Shown here one piece after another: positions 31,197 through 40,337 of a stretch of 64,000 bases of DNA (the first letter of the stretch is position 1; each line of letters begins with the position of its first letter). The position numbers and the translations under genes are program-made. Location: positions 1 through 64,000 of the forward strand of contig CACZMF010000014.1 of assembly GCA_902782225.1 (NCBI GenBank), in the 5' to 3' direction. The notes below the pieces were generated by a model that was given only the letters and a program-made list of their open reading frames with translations, ran no database searches and was not told the origin of the DNA. This DNA is from an uncultured Bacteroidia bacterium. GTDB lineage: Bacteria; Bacteroidota; Bacteroidia; Bacteroidales; UBA932.

Positions 31197-33797
31197 TCAG
31201 ATAACCGTCAGGCTTCTGGAGGGGATCCAGCCCTGGCGGCCGTCGGCAAGAGAGATGTTCTGCCAGCCGCCCACGGTCTCCAGGATCCTTACCTTGGTGC
31301 CCTCATGGAGCACGAAGAGACTCACTCCGCTGCCGGGTGAACTCTTGACCTCCGCCACGGCTTCCGTCACGATGGCGCCGTCGTGCTTGAGGGCGTCCGT
31401 GCGCTGCCAGAAGGCGAAATCGAGGCACAGGAGCGTGCCGAGCAGGAGCACCAGCCCGGCGAAAAAGCCGATCTTGCGCGTCCTCCCCGTCCCGAGCAGG
31501 AAAAGAAGCACGCAGGCAAGGGTGCCTCCCAGCAGCACCAGGCAGAGGATAGCCCACACATTCGAAGGCAGCGACCAGCACATCCTGCGGCCCCAGGCCT
31601 CCAGGAAGAACTCCGGCACTTCCTCGATGCGGTCCTGGATCTGGCTGTTCACGAACTCCAGATTCACCCTGGCGTCTTCATAAGACGGATCCACTTTCAA
31701 CGCCCTTTCGTACCAGAGTATGGCGCGGGCGGGCTCACCTCCCTTGTAGAATGCGTTGCCGATGTTGTAGTAGAGAGAGGCGCTCTCCAGGCCGGCGTCC
31801 GCAATCTGAGTCCAGGCGTCGGCGGCCTCCTGCCAGCGGGATTCGCCGTAGGCGGTTGTGCCCTGCTCCCAGAGGGCGTCGGTGTCGGGGGCTGCATATC
31901 CGGAAAGGGGCAGCGACAGCAGCAGGGCTGCCAGCAGAGCGGCTCCGGCGCCACTCTTAGGCTTATGTTTCATCACTGAATCGATTTCTGAAATCACGCT
32001 CACGGCGCCCTCGAAATGGGCGTCCATAGCTTCGTGGCCCTCGGACGGGGCGTATCGTGCGAACTCGCAGGCGTCGAGCAGGCCGATGAAGCGGCCGGCA
32101 AGTTCGGAAGGCACACCTCCCTCCGTCAGGCGCTCGCTGATGTTGTCTTTATTGAGGTCGGCCGCAGGCATGTTGAGCTTGTCGCCCACGAAGCCCAGCA
32201 GGGCCTTGTGGAGCTCTTCATAGAATGCGGTGTAGAGGTCTTTCTTGAGGAAGTCTCCGGCGAGGGCGAGGCGCTTTCGGGCCATCTTGGTGGCCGCCCT
32301 GTTCTTGGAACCGGCCACGTCGGCCCGGCGCTCCCAGAGCTTGCGTGTGCCGAAATACACCGCCGCCGCGAGTGCGCACAGCAGTGCTGCAATCAGCCAG
32401 AAAGGAGCTGAGCCCACGAAGAACCATCCTGCCTTGGAAAGGGACGGCTTGCGGGTGGAAATGAAGCGTATGTCGCTTCCCAGGTCGCGGACGTCCTTGC
32501 GGCCCGGGTTGGTGACCAGCTGGCCGCCTCCCTGCACGGGAGCCGTCTCGGCGCTCCTGCCCACCTTCAGCGGCATTTCGTTGCTGCGCAGCGTCACGTA
32601 TTTGCCCGCCGCCACGTCGTAGTAGCTGTATTCCACGGGGCCTACCACGAAGTTGCCGTGGCTTCGGGGGATGAAAGGATATTCAAAAGTCTTGGAGCTT
32701 CCGGACTCGCTGGTCTTGATGTCGTAGACTTCGAAATCCGGCGGGAAATCCACCTTCGGGGCCTCCAGGAGGGAGATGTTGCCCTTGCCGGTGATGGTGA
32801 CCTTAAGCGCAGCGGCATCGTGGGTCTGCAGCGAGTCACGGGTCAGGGCGGCACTCATGCGGAACGTCCCCACGCCGCCGCCGAACGATGCCGGGGCCCC
32901 TGCGGGCACCTTGGACACGTGGATCTTGATGGCGGGGGTGGTGACCCTCTTGCGTATGGTGCGGTAGTCGTCCTGGAAGAAACTGTCGAAGATGCTGCCG
33001 CTGCTGCCCCTTTGCGTGCGCACGTTCACGAGGCACACGAGTTCGGCCGGGTCGATGGTGATCTCGCCGGCCTGCTGGGGGATGAGCGTCCAGCTGCGGA
33101 GTACGGCTGCGTCGTAGATGCGGTCGCCTATGCTTTCGCGGTGGAACTCGATGTTGCTGGGAGCCTGCACTTCCTGGCTCCAGAATCCGTTGAAACTGGG
33201 GAACTTGGCGTCTTCGAAGCCGCCTATGTTCACCCTGTGGTAGAGCTTCAGGGTGGCGCTGAGGGTCTCACCCACCACGGCCTTGGTCTTGCTTACGCTC
33301 AGGCGCAGGAAGATGTCGTCGGACGGAATGCTGCCAGTCTGCGCGCTGCCCTGGGCCTGCTGGCTGCCGCCCTGGGGGTCGCCTTGCCCGGACTGCTGTC
33401 CCTGCCGGGCTCCGTTGGTGACTACCTGCACGGTCACGCTCCTGGACGTGATTTCCTTGCCTTTGATGGAGGCGGTTGCGGCGGGGAGCTGGAAGGTGCC
33501 GGCGCTACGCGGCATGAGCACGTAGGTGTAGGTGGTCTGGGACGACTGCGTCTTTTTGCCGTTTATTATGCTGATGGAGCTGGAGGTGCCTTTCTGCGGG
33601 CCCCAGACCAGCTGGAAATCGCTGCCGGGCTCCCAGCTGAAGCTGGAGGGCTTGCCTTCGCCTTCGATGACGAAGGTCACGTTGAACTGTTCGTCGACCG
33701 CCACCAGGTTCTGCACGTTGACTTTTATCTCGTCCTGGGCGATGGCGGCGATGGTGCCGGCAAGCAATGCGGCGATTATTATAGCGATACGTCTCAT
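31197..33797 (-). CDS. BatD protein fused to BatE-like TPR and SH3 domains
   Basis: An 866-aa envelope protein from ATG 33797. A signal peptide (ending AAIAQ) precedes a BatD-type region of repeated Ig-like strands (residues about 20-430), with a membrane anchor near 450-475. A second hydrophobic/signal-like segment sits near residues 615-635. Then come TPR repeats (SLYYNIGNAFYKGGEPARAILWYERAL-type, about 675-710), two more membrane segments, and a C-terminal SH3-like domain (GTKVRILETVGGWQNISLADGR-type). Elsewhere BatD and BatE are separate genes. Bat proteins are linked to oxygen tolerance in Bacteroides fragilis; mechanism unknown. Confidence 0.85.
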   Translation of the reverse strand: MRRIAIIIAALLAGTIAAIAQDEIKVNVQNLVAVDEQFNVTFVIEGEGKPSSFSWEPGSDFQLVWGPQKGTSSSISIINGKKTQSSQTTYTYVLMPRSAGTFQLPAATASIKGKEITSRSVTVQVVTNGARQGQQSGQGDPQGGSQQAQGSAQTGSIPSDDIFLRLSVSKTKAVVGETLSATLKLYHRVNIGGFEDAKFPSFNGFWSQEVQAPSNIEFHRESIGDRIYDAAVLRSWTLIPQQAGEITIDPAELVCLVNVRTQRGSSGSIFDSFFQDDYRTIRKRVTTPAIKIHVSKVPAGAPASFGGGVGTFRMSAALTRDSLQTHDAAALKVTITGKGNISLLEAPKVDFPPDFEVYDIKTSESGSSKTFEYPFIPRSHGNFVVGPVEYSYYDVAAGKYVTLRSNEMPLKVGRSAETAPVQGGGQLVTNPGRKDVRDLGSDIRFISTRKPSLSKAGWFFVGSAPFWLIAALLCALAAAVYFGTRKLWERRADVAGSKNRAATKMARKRLALAGDFLKKDLYTAFYEELHKALLGFVGDKLNMPAADLNKDNISERLTEGGVPSELAGRFIGLLDACEFARYAPSEGHEAMDAHFEGAVSVISEIDSVMKHKPKSGAGAALLAALLLSLPLSGYAAPDTDALWEQGTTAYGESRWQEAADAWTQIADAGLESASLYYNIGNAFYKGGEPARAILWYERALKVDPSYEDARVNLEFVNSQIQDRIEEVPEFFLEAWGRRMCWSLPSNVWAILCLVLLGGTLACVLLFLLGTGRTRKIGFFAGLVLLLGTLLCLDFAFWQRTDALKHDGAIVTEAVAEVKSSPGSGVSLFVLHEGTKVRILETVGGWQNISLADGRQGWIPSRSLTVI

Positions 33798-33799
33798 AT

Positions 33800-34537
33800 C
33801 TACCAATTCTTTTCTTTCTGGCGGGACTTAAGCATCTCTGCTTTTTCCTTCTTGACCTTGTCCTGGGTCTCCTTTTCCTTGGCCTGGATGGCCTTCAGCA
33901 TCTGCTGGGCCTGCTGGGGAGAGATTTTCTGCTCCTGCTGTTGTTGCTGCTGCTGGTCCTGCTGGTCCTGGTTTTGGTCCTGCTGGTTTTGTTGATTCTG
34001 ATCCTGCTGCTGGTCTTGCTGATCTTGTTGGTCCTGATTCTGTTGCTGGTCTTGCTGATCCTGGTTCTGGTTCTGGTCCTGGTTCTGGCCGCCGCCTCCG
34101 TTCTGCTGGTTTTGAAGCATCTTCTTGGCGTAGATGTAGTTTTCTTTGGCATCCAGGTCGTCCGGGGTCAGGAGCAGGGCTTCGCGGAAGGCCTTCACGG
34201 CCGCAGCGTAGTCTTTTTTCTGCAGGGCCACGTCGCCGCAGTTGTAGTGCCAGCGGGCGGCGTTCTCAGTGGCTGGAGCCACTTCTTTTATGCTTTGCAG
34301 CGATTTGTCGGCCCCCTCCCAGTCCTCCTGCTTATACAGGGTGGATGCGAGGTTGTAGGCACCGGCCACGGACAGGGAGTCCTTGACCACGGCCTTGCGA
34401 TAGTCGATCTCAGCTTCCTTGTAGTCACCTTTCTTGAACTTGCGGTTGCCGGCCCGGACTTCCCTCCGGTCGGTCTGGGCGCTGAGGCCCGCAGACACCG
34501 CACACAAAAGCAACAGTATGTTAATCAGCCGTTTCAT
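33800..34537 (-). CDS. BatC-like TPR protein with Gln/Asn/Asp-rich segment
   Basis: A 245-aa periplasmic protein. The signal peptide ends SAGLSAQ. Two or three TPR units follow (AGNRKFKKGDYKEAEIDYRKA, AYNLASTLYKQEDWEGADK, WHYNCGDVALQKKDYAAA). A remarkable low-complexity run of Gln, Asn and Asp, with QDQQ, NQNQ and QQDQ units, covers about residues 148-200. The end is Lys/Glu-rich and ends KEKNW. The Q/N run corresponds to imperfect ctg/ttg-type triplet repeats in the DNA (about 33935-34100), which may vary in length between strains. It lies between BatB (4-bp overlap) and BatD (2-nt gap). Confidence 0.85.
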   Translation of the reverse strand: MKRLINILLLLCAVSAGLSAQTDRREVRAGNRKFKKGDYKEAEIDYRKAVVKDSLSVAGAYNLASTLYKQEDWEGADKSLQSIKEVAPATENAARWHYNCGDVALQKKDYAAAVKAFREALLLTPDDLDAKENYIYAKKMLQNQQNGGGGQNQDQNQNQDQQDQQQNQDQQDQQDQQQDQNQQNQQDQNQDQQDQQQQQQQEQKISPQQAQQMLKAIQAKEKETQDKVKKEKAEMLKSRQKEKNW

Positions 34538-35535
34538 TCAAACAGTCTCCTCTTGTGTTTCCTTTCTCCGATGAGCATTTCGATCACCAGAAGCAGCAGG
34601 GCCGCTCCGAAGAAATACATGAACTGCTCGTCGTACTCTTCAAACACTATAGAATTGTATTTCTCGGCCTCCATCTTTTTGATGTCGTCCACTATGGGGT
34701 TGAGGCCGAACTCTTCGTTGCCGGCGTGGACGTAGGCGCCGCCGCCGACTTCGGCGATTCTCCTCAGCGTGGCCTCGTCCAGGCGGGTCACCACGATGTT
34801 GCCCTCGCTGTCTTTCATCAGCTCCCCGTCCTTGGGGATGGGCTGGCCGCGAAGCGACCCGACGCCGACCGTATAGACCTTGATGCCGAGCTCGGCTGCC
34901 TGCCTTGCGGCATCCACGGCGTCGTCTTCGTGGTTTTCACCGTCGGTGATCACGATGATGGCGCGGCTCTTCTCGCTCTGGGCGCTGAAACTCTTGGCAG
35001 CGGTCAGGATCGCATCGCCGATGGCGGTGCCCTGCACCGGCACGGAGCCGGTGTCGATGCTGCCCAGGAACATCTTCGCCGACACGTAGTCGGTGGTGAT
35101 TGGCAGCTGGACGAACGAGGTCCCGGCGAAGATTATGAGCCCTATCCTGTCGCCCTGGAGCTTGTCCACAACGCGGGAAATCGCGAGTTTGGCCCTGTCC
35201 AGGCGCGAGGGGGAGTAGTCTTCGGCGAGCATTGAATTTGACACGTCCAGGCATATCATGATCTCGGCGCCCTTGGCCTCGTGCTCCTTGAGTTTGGCGC
35301 CCATCTGCGGGCGGGAAATGCCGATCACGAAGCAGAAGAAGGCAAGGGTGAAGAGGATGATGCGTATCCAGCCCTTGGGGCCGGACCAGGAGGGCATCAG
35401 CTGCCGCACGAGCTGTTCGTCGCCGAAAGCCCTGATGCGGCGGCGGCGCAGTGCGCGCACTATTCCGTAGACAATGGGAATGAGCGGCACCAGCAGCAGA
35501 AGCCAGAAGTATTCGGGAGAAGCAAAGTACAGCAT
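34534..35535 (-). CDS. BatB, von Willebrand factor A domain membrane protein
   Basis: A 333-aa protein read from ATG 35535 (MLYFASPEYFWLLLLVPL). Two N-terminal membrane helices precede a VWA domain with the MIDAS motif DVSNSMLAEDYSPSRL and the metal-site TDGEN. A terminal membrane helix and a basic tail follow. The start shares a base with the BatA stop (TGATG), which supports this start over the longer open reading to 35586. Bat VWA proteins likely assemble with MoxR ATPase. Confidence 0.9.
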   Translation of the reverse strand: MLYFASPEYFWLLLLVPLIPIVYGIVRALRRRRIRAFGDEQLVRQLMPSWSGPKGWIRIILFTLAFFCFVIGISRPQMGAKLKEHEAKGAEIMICLDVSNSMLAEDYSPSRLDRAKLAISRVVDKLQGDRIGLIIFAGTSFVQLPITTDYVSAKMFLGSIDTGSVPVQGTAIGDAILTAAKSFSAQSEKSRAIIVITDGENHEDDAVDAARQAAELGIKVYTVGVGSLRGQPIPKDGELMKDSEGNIVVTRLDEATLRRIAEVGGGAYVHAGNEEFGLNPIVDDIKKMEAEKYNSIVFEEYDEQFMYFFGAALLLLVIEMLIGERKHKRRLFE

Positions 35536-36518
35536 CACGGCATCCTCCTTATAAGCAGACGGACAAGCAGCTCGAGCAGCAGGCATATCAGCGCTGCGAT
35601 GGCGTACTTGCCGAAAAGTTCTTTATACACAGGGAAACTGTCGATGGTGGTGCGGGCCTTCTCCATCTTGTTGATTTCGGAGTAGATCTCGGACAGCTTT
35701 GTGTTGTCCGTGGCGCGGAAATAGCGCCCGCCGGTCGCGTCGGCAATCCCTTTCAGCAGGTTTTCGTCGATTTCGACCTTCATCTGCTGCATCTCCACTC
35801 CCCATGGCGTCATCACGGGGTAGGGGGCCATTCCATTGGCGCCCACTCCGATCGTGTAAACCCTTATGCCATAGGTTTTTGCTATTTCGGCTGCGGTCTG
35901 GGGCGACACTTCTCCGGAATTGTTCACGCCGTCGGTGAGCAGGATCACGACGCGGCTCCTTGCGTCCGAATCCTTCATCCTCGCCACGGCCGTGGCAAGT
36001 CCGTTGCCAATCGCGGTGCCGTCTTCGATGAGCCCCGTCTGCACCTCCTTCATCAGGTTGATCAGGGTGGCGCGGTCGGTGGTCAGGGGGCACTGGGTGT
36101 AGCTCTCGCCTGCGAACACGACTATTGCCATGCGGTCCGAAGGCCTCTGGGCGATGAATTCTATGGCTATGTCCTTGGCGGCGCTGATACGGTCGGGGGT
36201 GAAATCCCGGGCCAGCATACTCGTGGACACGTCCATCGCAAGGGTGATGTCTATGCCTTCCGTGTCGATCTTTTCCACTTCGGTGCTGGACCGGGGACGT
36301 GCGATGGCCACGATTATAAGCACGAGGGCGGCGGTGCGCAGCAGGAACGGCAGATGCCGCAGGACCGCGAGCGGGGAAGTGCCTGCGCGCATCCAGGGGG
36401 AAGATGTCGACACACGCAGGTGCGGCCTGCGCGCGCCCAGTTCCATCCACAGGTAGTGGACCACCAGGAGCGCCGGCACCGCAAGCAGCCACAGCAGTTT
36501 GGGATACTCGAAGAACAT
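35535..36518 (-). CDS. BatA, von Willebrand factor A domain membrane protein
   Basis: A 327-aa protein. N-terminal helices (LLWLLAVPALLVVHYLW) and a second helix near residues 55-75 precede a VWA domain with MIDAS residues in LAMDVSTSMLARDF, T-loop TTDRATL and TDGVNNSGE. A C-terminal membrane helix and basic end follow. It is a paralogue of BatB and pairs with it in the aerotolerance operon. Start and stop overlap with both neighbours. Confidence 0.92.
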   Translation of the reverse strand: MFFEYPKLLWLLAVPALLVVHYLWMELGARRPHLRVSTSSPWMRAGTSPLAVLRHLPFLLRTAALVLIIVAIARPRSSTEVEKIDTEGIDITLAMDVSTSMLARDFTPDRISAAKDIAIEFIAQRPSDRMAIVVFAGESYTQCPLTTDRATLINLMKEVQTGLIEDGTAIGNGLATAVARMKDSDARSRVVILLTDGVNNSGEVSPQTAAEIAKTYGIRVYTIGVGANGMAPYPVMTPWGVEMQQMKVEIDENLLKGIADATGGRYFRATDNTKLSEIYSEINKMEKARTTIDSFPVYKELFGKYAIAALICLLLELLVRLLIRRMP

Positions 36519-37513
36519 CAGTCGTCCGCGGCCTCCTCCCCGCTTGCTTCTTTCTGGATGTCAGCCTGATAGGTGGTGGTCACGAAACTGACGGCAAGGG
36601 GTAGCGCCCTGGCGTTCTCTTCGTCCGTGGCTATGTGCTTTGCGAACTTCACGAAGTCGGCCCTCTCGAACAGGTCCTTGAGGCCTGAGTACATCTCCGG
36701 GGTGATGTCCTTGTCGGATTTGAGCGCGTCGAAAAGTTCGGCTGTCGTCATTTCCGGAGCGTCCACGCCGAAGCGGTCGTCCATATAGAACTTGAGGGTG
36801 TCGGTGATGCCTGAATAGAAGGCCTTCTGCTTTTCGGGCGCCCAGTATTTGTCGGAACGGTATTTGTCCAGTTCGCGCAGGGCTACGATGTAGGCAGGGT
36901 CCTTGGGTTTGCCTGCTTCGGCCTTGCGGCGGCTCTCCCGGACGATGAGCCAGACGGCAAGCGCAATCAGCGCGGCAGCCAGCAGCCCGCCTCCTATCCA
37001 GGGCAGCAACTCCTTGAATGTCACGGGATAGAGTATCTGGCCCTTGATGTCGTGGATCTGGAAACTCGCGGTATCGACGGGCATGGTCTTGACTTCCATC
37101 TCCAGCCCCTTGAATATGAGGGTGTCCGCTCCGTCCTTGCCGCTCCGCACCACTGGGATGTCTGGCAGGATGTATTTACCCTCTTCGAACGGGGCGAGGA
37201 CTACGCTGGCGCGGACGTCGAAGGGCTTGCGGAGAATCTTCGCCGCAGCTTTTGCGTTCCTGGAGCGCACGGGCTTGCCGTTCAGGAGGGTGTCGAGCTG
37301 CCAGCCCCGCACCAGGGTGAGGGTGTCGTTGGAGGCGCCCGAAAGGTCGGGAAGGGCGAGGGCGTGATCCTTGTCCAGGTCCCGTACCACTATTTCATAA
37401 CGTACCTGGTCTGCGATGAGTATCGAATCCCTTTTCTGGAGCTGCTCTATGCGGGCATCTCCTCCGGTCACGATGCCGGGCAGCGCAGCCAGTATGATTG
37501 TCAAGATGTTCAT
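36518..37513 (-). CDS. Bat-operon envelope protein of unknown function
   Basis: A 331-aa protein with a weak N-terminal signal sequence (MNILTIILAALPGIVTGG). A beta-rich periplasmic region of about 150 residues resembles one Ig-like unit. One strong membrane helix (GGGLLAAALIALAVWLIV, about residues 173-190) is followed by a cytoplasmic, helix-rich domain (DPAYIVALRELDKYRSDKYW). Proteins of this layout commonly sit between DUF58 and BatA in Bacteroidota; I do not know an assigned function. Position and the periplasm-membrane-cytoplasm design suggest a linker between the VWA proteins and the MoxR/DUF58 pair. Confidence 0.75.
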   Translation of the reverse strand: MNILTIILAALPGIVTGGDARIEQLQKRDSILIADQVRYEIVVRDLDKDHALALPDLSGASNDTLTLVRGWQLDTLLNGKPVRSRNAKAAAKILRKPFDVRASVVLAPFEEGKYILPDIPVVRSGKDGADTLIFKGLEMEVKTMPVDTASFQIHDIKGQILYPVTFKELLPWIGGGLLAAALIALAVWLIVRESRRKAEAGKPKDPAYIVALRELDKYRSDKYWAPEKQKAFYSGITDTLKFYMDDRFGVDAPEMTTAELFDALKSDKDITPEMYSGLKDLFERADFVKFAKHIATDEENARALPLAVSFVTTTYQADIQKEASGEEAADD

Positions 37514-38391
37514 TTATGCTGAAACAGAGCCATCAGGCCTTTGACGTAGTCTTGGTCGGTGGCGATATCCACACTGTCTATCTGGTATTTGTTGAAGAGT
37601 TTTCCCTCCTTCTGCGACAGGGTCGAGAACCACTCGGAATAGGCCCTGCGGACCTTTGCGGAGTCGGTGTCGATCCAGGCGTCGCGGCCGGTCTCGGCGT
37701 CCTTGATATGGACCAGGCCCACCGGCACGAGCGCCTGTTCCCTGGGGTCGTGGACCTTGATCACGGAGATGTCGTGGCGTCCTGCGGCCACCTTGAGCGC
37801 GTCTTCGTAGCGGGGCTCGCCGTCCGGGCTCACGTCAATCATGTCACTGAGAATGAATGCGGTGCACTTCTTCTTGATGGCGTTGGTCAGGTATCTGAGG
37901 GCGCCTCCGATATCGGTGCCGTCGGATGTGGGCTGCAGTTGCAGCATCTCGCGGATTATGTGGAGCAGGTGGCTGCGTCCCTTCTTGGGAGGGATGAACT
38001 TTTCGATATGGTCGCTGAAGAACAGGGCGCCGACCTTGTCGTTGTTGAGGATGGCGCTGAAGCTCAGCACGGCGGCAATCTCGGCGATGCGTTCGCGCTT
38101 TGTCTGCCCCACGGTGCCGAACAGCCCCGAACGGCTCACGTCCACGAGCAGCACCACGGTCAGCTCCCTTTCCTCTTCAAAGACCTTCACGTAGGGGCTT
38201 CTGAGCCGCGCCGTGACGTTCCAGTCCATAGAGCGCACGTCGTCGCCCCACTGGTACTCGCGCACCTCGCTGAAGGCCATGCCGCGCCCTTTGAAGGCGG
38301 AATGGTATTCTCCGGCGAAAATCTGGTGGGAGAGCGCCTTGGTCTTTATCTCGATCTTGCGGACCTTCTTTAAAAGCTCCTCTGTGGTCAT
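37510..38391 (-). CDS. DUF58 protein
   Basis: A 293-aa cytoplasmic protein with the DUF58 signature: KIEIKTKALSHQIFAGEYHSAFKG, then FSEVREYQWGDDVRSMDW. A VWA-like fold follows with LLVDVSRSGLFGTVGQ and FILSDMIDVS. DUF58 proteins accompany MoxR ATPases and are thought to be their adaptors. It overlaps MoxR by a TAATG junction and the next gene by 4 bp. Confidence 0.93.
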   Translation of the reverse strand: MTTEELLKKVRKIEIKTKALSHQIFAGEYHSAFKGRGMAFSEVREYQWGDDVRSMDWNVTARLRSPYVKVFEEERELTVVLLVDVSRSGLFGTVGQTKRERIAEIAAVLSFSAILNNDKVGALFFSDHIEKFIPPKKGRSHLLHIIREMLQLQPTSDGTDIGGALRYLTNAIKKKCTAFILSDMIDVSPDGEPRYEDALKVAAGRHDISVIKVHDPREQALVPVGLVHIKDAETGRDAWIDTDSAKVRRAYSEWFSTLSQKEGKLFNKYQIDSVDIATDQDYVKGLMALFQHK

Positions 38392-39383
38392 TACGGAACG
38401 ATAACGGCGTTGATGACTTTTTCGATGATCTGCTCGGTGGAGACGTTCTCGGCTTCGGCTTCGTAGGTGAGGCCGATACGGTGGCGGAGCACCTCGTAGC
38501 AGACGGCGCGCACGTCTTCGGGAATCACGTAGCCCCTGCGCTTGATGAAGGCATAGGCCTTTGCGGCAAGGCTCAGGGAGATACTGGCACGCGGCGAAGC
38601 GCCGAATCCGATGAGGCTTTCGAGCTCCTTGAGGCCGTATTCGCCGGGGGTGCGGGTGGCGTAGACTATGTCCACGATGTAGCGTTCGATCTTTTCGTCC
38701 ATATAGACCTCACGCACGATTTTGCGGGCGCGGACTATGTCTTCCGGACTCACCACCACGCTGGGGGTGGGGAACTCTCCGCTGTTGTTCATGCGGACAA
38801 TCAGTTTCTCCTCCTCTTTCTTGGGGTAGTCGACGATGCACTTGAGCATGAAACGGTCCACCTGCGCCTCGGGGAGAGGATAGGTGCCTTCCTGCTCCAC
38901 CGGGTTCTGGGTAGCCATCACGAGGAAGGGCTCCGGCAGGCGGTAGGTCTGGTCGCCGAGGGTCACCTGGCGTTCCTGCATGGCCTCGAGCAGTGCGGAC
39001 TGCACTTTCGCCGGGGCACGGTTGATTTCGTCGGCGAGCACGAAATTGGCGAATATGGGGCCCTTGTGGACCTCGAACTCCTCCTTCTTCTGGGAGTAGA
39101 TGAGGGTGCCGGTCACATCGGCCGGCAGGAGGTCCGGAGTGAACTGGATACGGCTGAATTTGCCGCCCACTGCCTTTGACAAGGTGCTGATTGCTAAAGT
39201 TTTGGCGAGACCAGGCATACCTTCGAGGAGGATGTGGCCGTCGGCCAGGAGGGCTATCATCAGATTCTCGACCAGCTGTTTCTGGCCCACGATGACCTTG
39301 CCCATTTCGAGAGAAAGAATGTCCACGAATCCGCTTTCTTTCTGTATGCGGTCGTTGAGTTCCTTGATGTTTACACTTTCCAT
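38391..39383 (-). CDS. MoxR-family AAA+ ATPase
   Basis: A 330-aa chaperone-like ATPase from ATG 39383 (MESVNIKELN). Walker A is GMPGLAKT, Walker B is FVLADEINRAPAK, sensor 1 lies in VMATQNPVEQEGTYPLPEA, and a C-terminal lid domain follows. MoxR proteins activate VWA-containing substrates by metal insertion or remodelling. It is the first gene of the seven-gene Bat operon. The 138-nt divergent region to truA contains no perfect -7 box on this strand. Confidence 0.95.
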   Translation of the reverse strand: MESVNIKELNDRIQKESGFVDILSLEMGKVIVGQKQLVENLMIALLADGHILLEGMPGLAKTLAISTLSKAVGGKFSRIQFTPDLLPADVTGTLIYSQKKEEFEVHKGPIFANFVLADEINRAPAKVQSALLEAMQERQVTLGDQTYRLPEPFLVMATQNPVEQEGTYPLPEAQVDRFMLKCIVDYPKKEEEKLIVRMNNSGEFPTPSVVVSPEDIVRARKIVREVYMDEKIERYIVDIVYATRTPGEYGLKELESLIGFGASPRASISLSLAAKAYAFIKRRGYVIPEDVRAVCYEVLRHRIGLTYEAEAENVSTEQIIEKVINAVIVP

Positions 39384-39507
39384 TTGGTTGTACGTTTTGC
39401 GCAATTGTTACGCGCGCCGCCCCGGGAGGCAACGCGCGTATTGTTTGCTACAAAAAATGTGCCCGCGCAGTTACCCCCGGGAAACTGAAATAATGAGTAA
39501 TTTTTGT

Positions 39508-39515
39508 TATTTTTG
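39508..39515 (+). promoter_or_regulatory. -7 box for truA
   Basis: TATTTTTG is an exact TAnnTTTG. Its last base is 7 nt from the A of the truA ATG (39522), so the transcript should start almost at the start codon. Confidence 0.6.
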
Positions 39516-39521
39516 CGAAAT

Positions 39522-40337
39522 ATGCGGTACAGGATTGATATGGCTTATGACGGAGCGGATTTCTGCGGCTGGCAGATCCAGCCTTCGGCTCCGTCCGTGC
39601 AGGAAAGTCTGGAAAAGGCTCTCGGCACCCTGCTGCGTGAACGGATAGCCGTGACTGGCGCCGGGCGCACGGACACCGGCGTGAGCGCGACTCACTACGT
39701 GGCCCACTTCGACTGCTCCGAAGAGCCGGTGGATTGCGCGCAGTTGAAATACAAACTGAACGCCATCCTGCCCAAATCGGTGTGTATCATTGATATAGCG
39801 CCCGCTGCCCCGGATTTCCACGCACGTTTCGATGCCCGCCTGAGGCAGTACTGCTACTATCTGCACCGGACGAAGGATCCTTTCCTGGAGGGCCGTTCCT
39901 ACTATTTTGCCTACCCGGAAGTGGATTTTGAAAAAATGAACGAGGCCGCTTCGCGCCTTCTCGGCACCCACGATTTTTCCTGTTTCGAAAAGTCCGGGGG
40001 CGACAACAAAACCTCTGTCTGCACCGTCTACCGTGCCTTCTGGGAGCCCTGCGACCATGTGGTCAGCGCCGGCGCCGGGCCGCATTGCTGGCGCTTCGTC
40101 ATCGAGGCCGACAGGTTCCTCCGCAACATGGTCCGCGCCATAGTCGGGACGCTGCTGGAAGTCGGCCGCGGCCGCCGCTATCTCCATGATTTCGACTCTC
40201 TTATCCTCCCTCCGGATGCTTCCGAGGGCCTCCGGCAGTCCCGCCGCTCCCTCGCCGGCGAGTCCGCTCCCGGCCACGCCCTTTACCTCACCGACATCCG
40301 CTACTCCTCTATTTCTTCTTCGGAGGAGCCTGGGTAG
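39522..40337 (+). CDS. truA: tRNA pseudouridine(38-40) synthase
   Basis: A 271-aa enzyme that converts U38-U40 in tRNA anticodon arms to pseudouridine. The start MRYRIDMAYDGADFCGWQ is typical of TruA. The catalytic Asp is in GAGRTDTGVSA, and the C-terminal region has FLRNMVRAIVGTLLEVG. An in-frame TTG at 39504 lies before the -7 box and is rejected. The last 29 bp overlap the converging phosphatase gene. The C-terminal ~15 residues are Ser-rich and probably extra. Confidence 0.95.
   Translation: MRYRIDMAYDGADFCGWQIQPSAPSVQESLEKALGTLLRERIAVTGAGRTDTGVSATHYVAHFDCSEEPVDCAQLKYKLNAILPKSVCIIDIAPAAPDFHARFDARLRQYCYYLHRTKDPFLEGRSYYFAYPEVDFEKMNEAASRLLGTHDFSCFEKSGGDNKTSVCTVYRAFWEPCDHVVSAGAGPHCWRFVIEADRFLRNMVRAIVGTLLEVGRGRRYLHDFDSLILPPDASEGLRQSRRSLAGESAPGHALYLTDIRYSSISSSEEPG

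Noticed and set aside
33900..34110. CRISPR array or tandem non-coding repeat
   Set aside because: The repeats are short, irregular and in frame within BatC, with no spacers.
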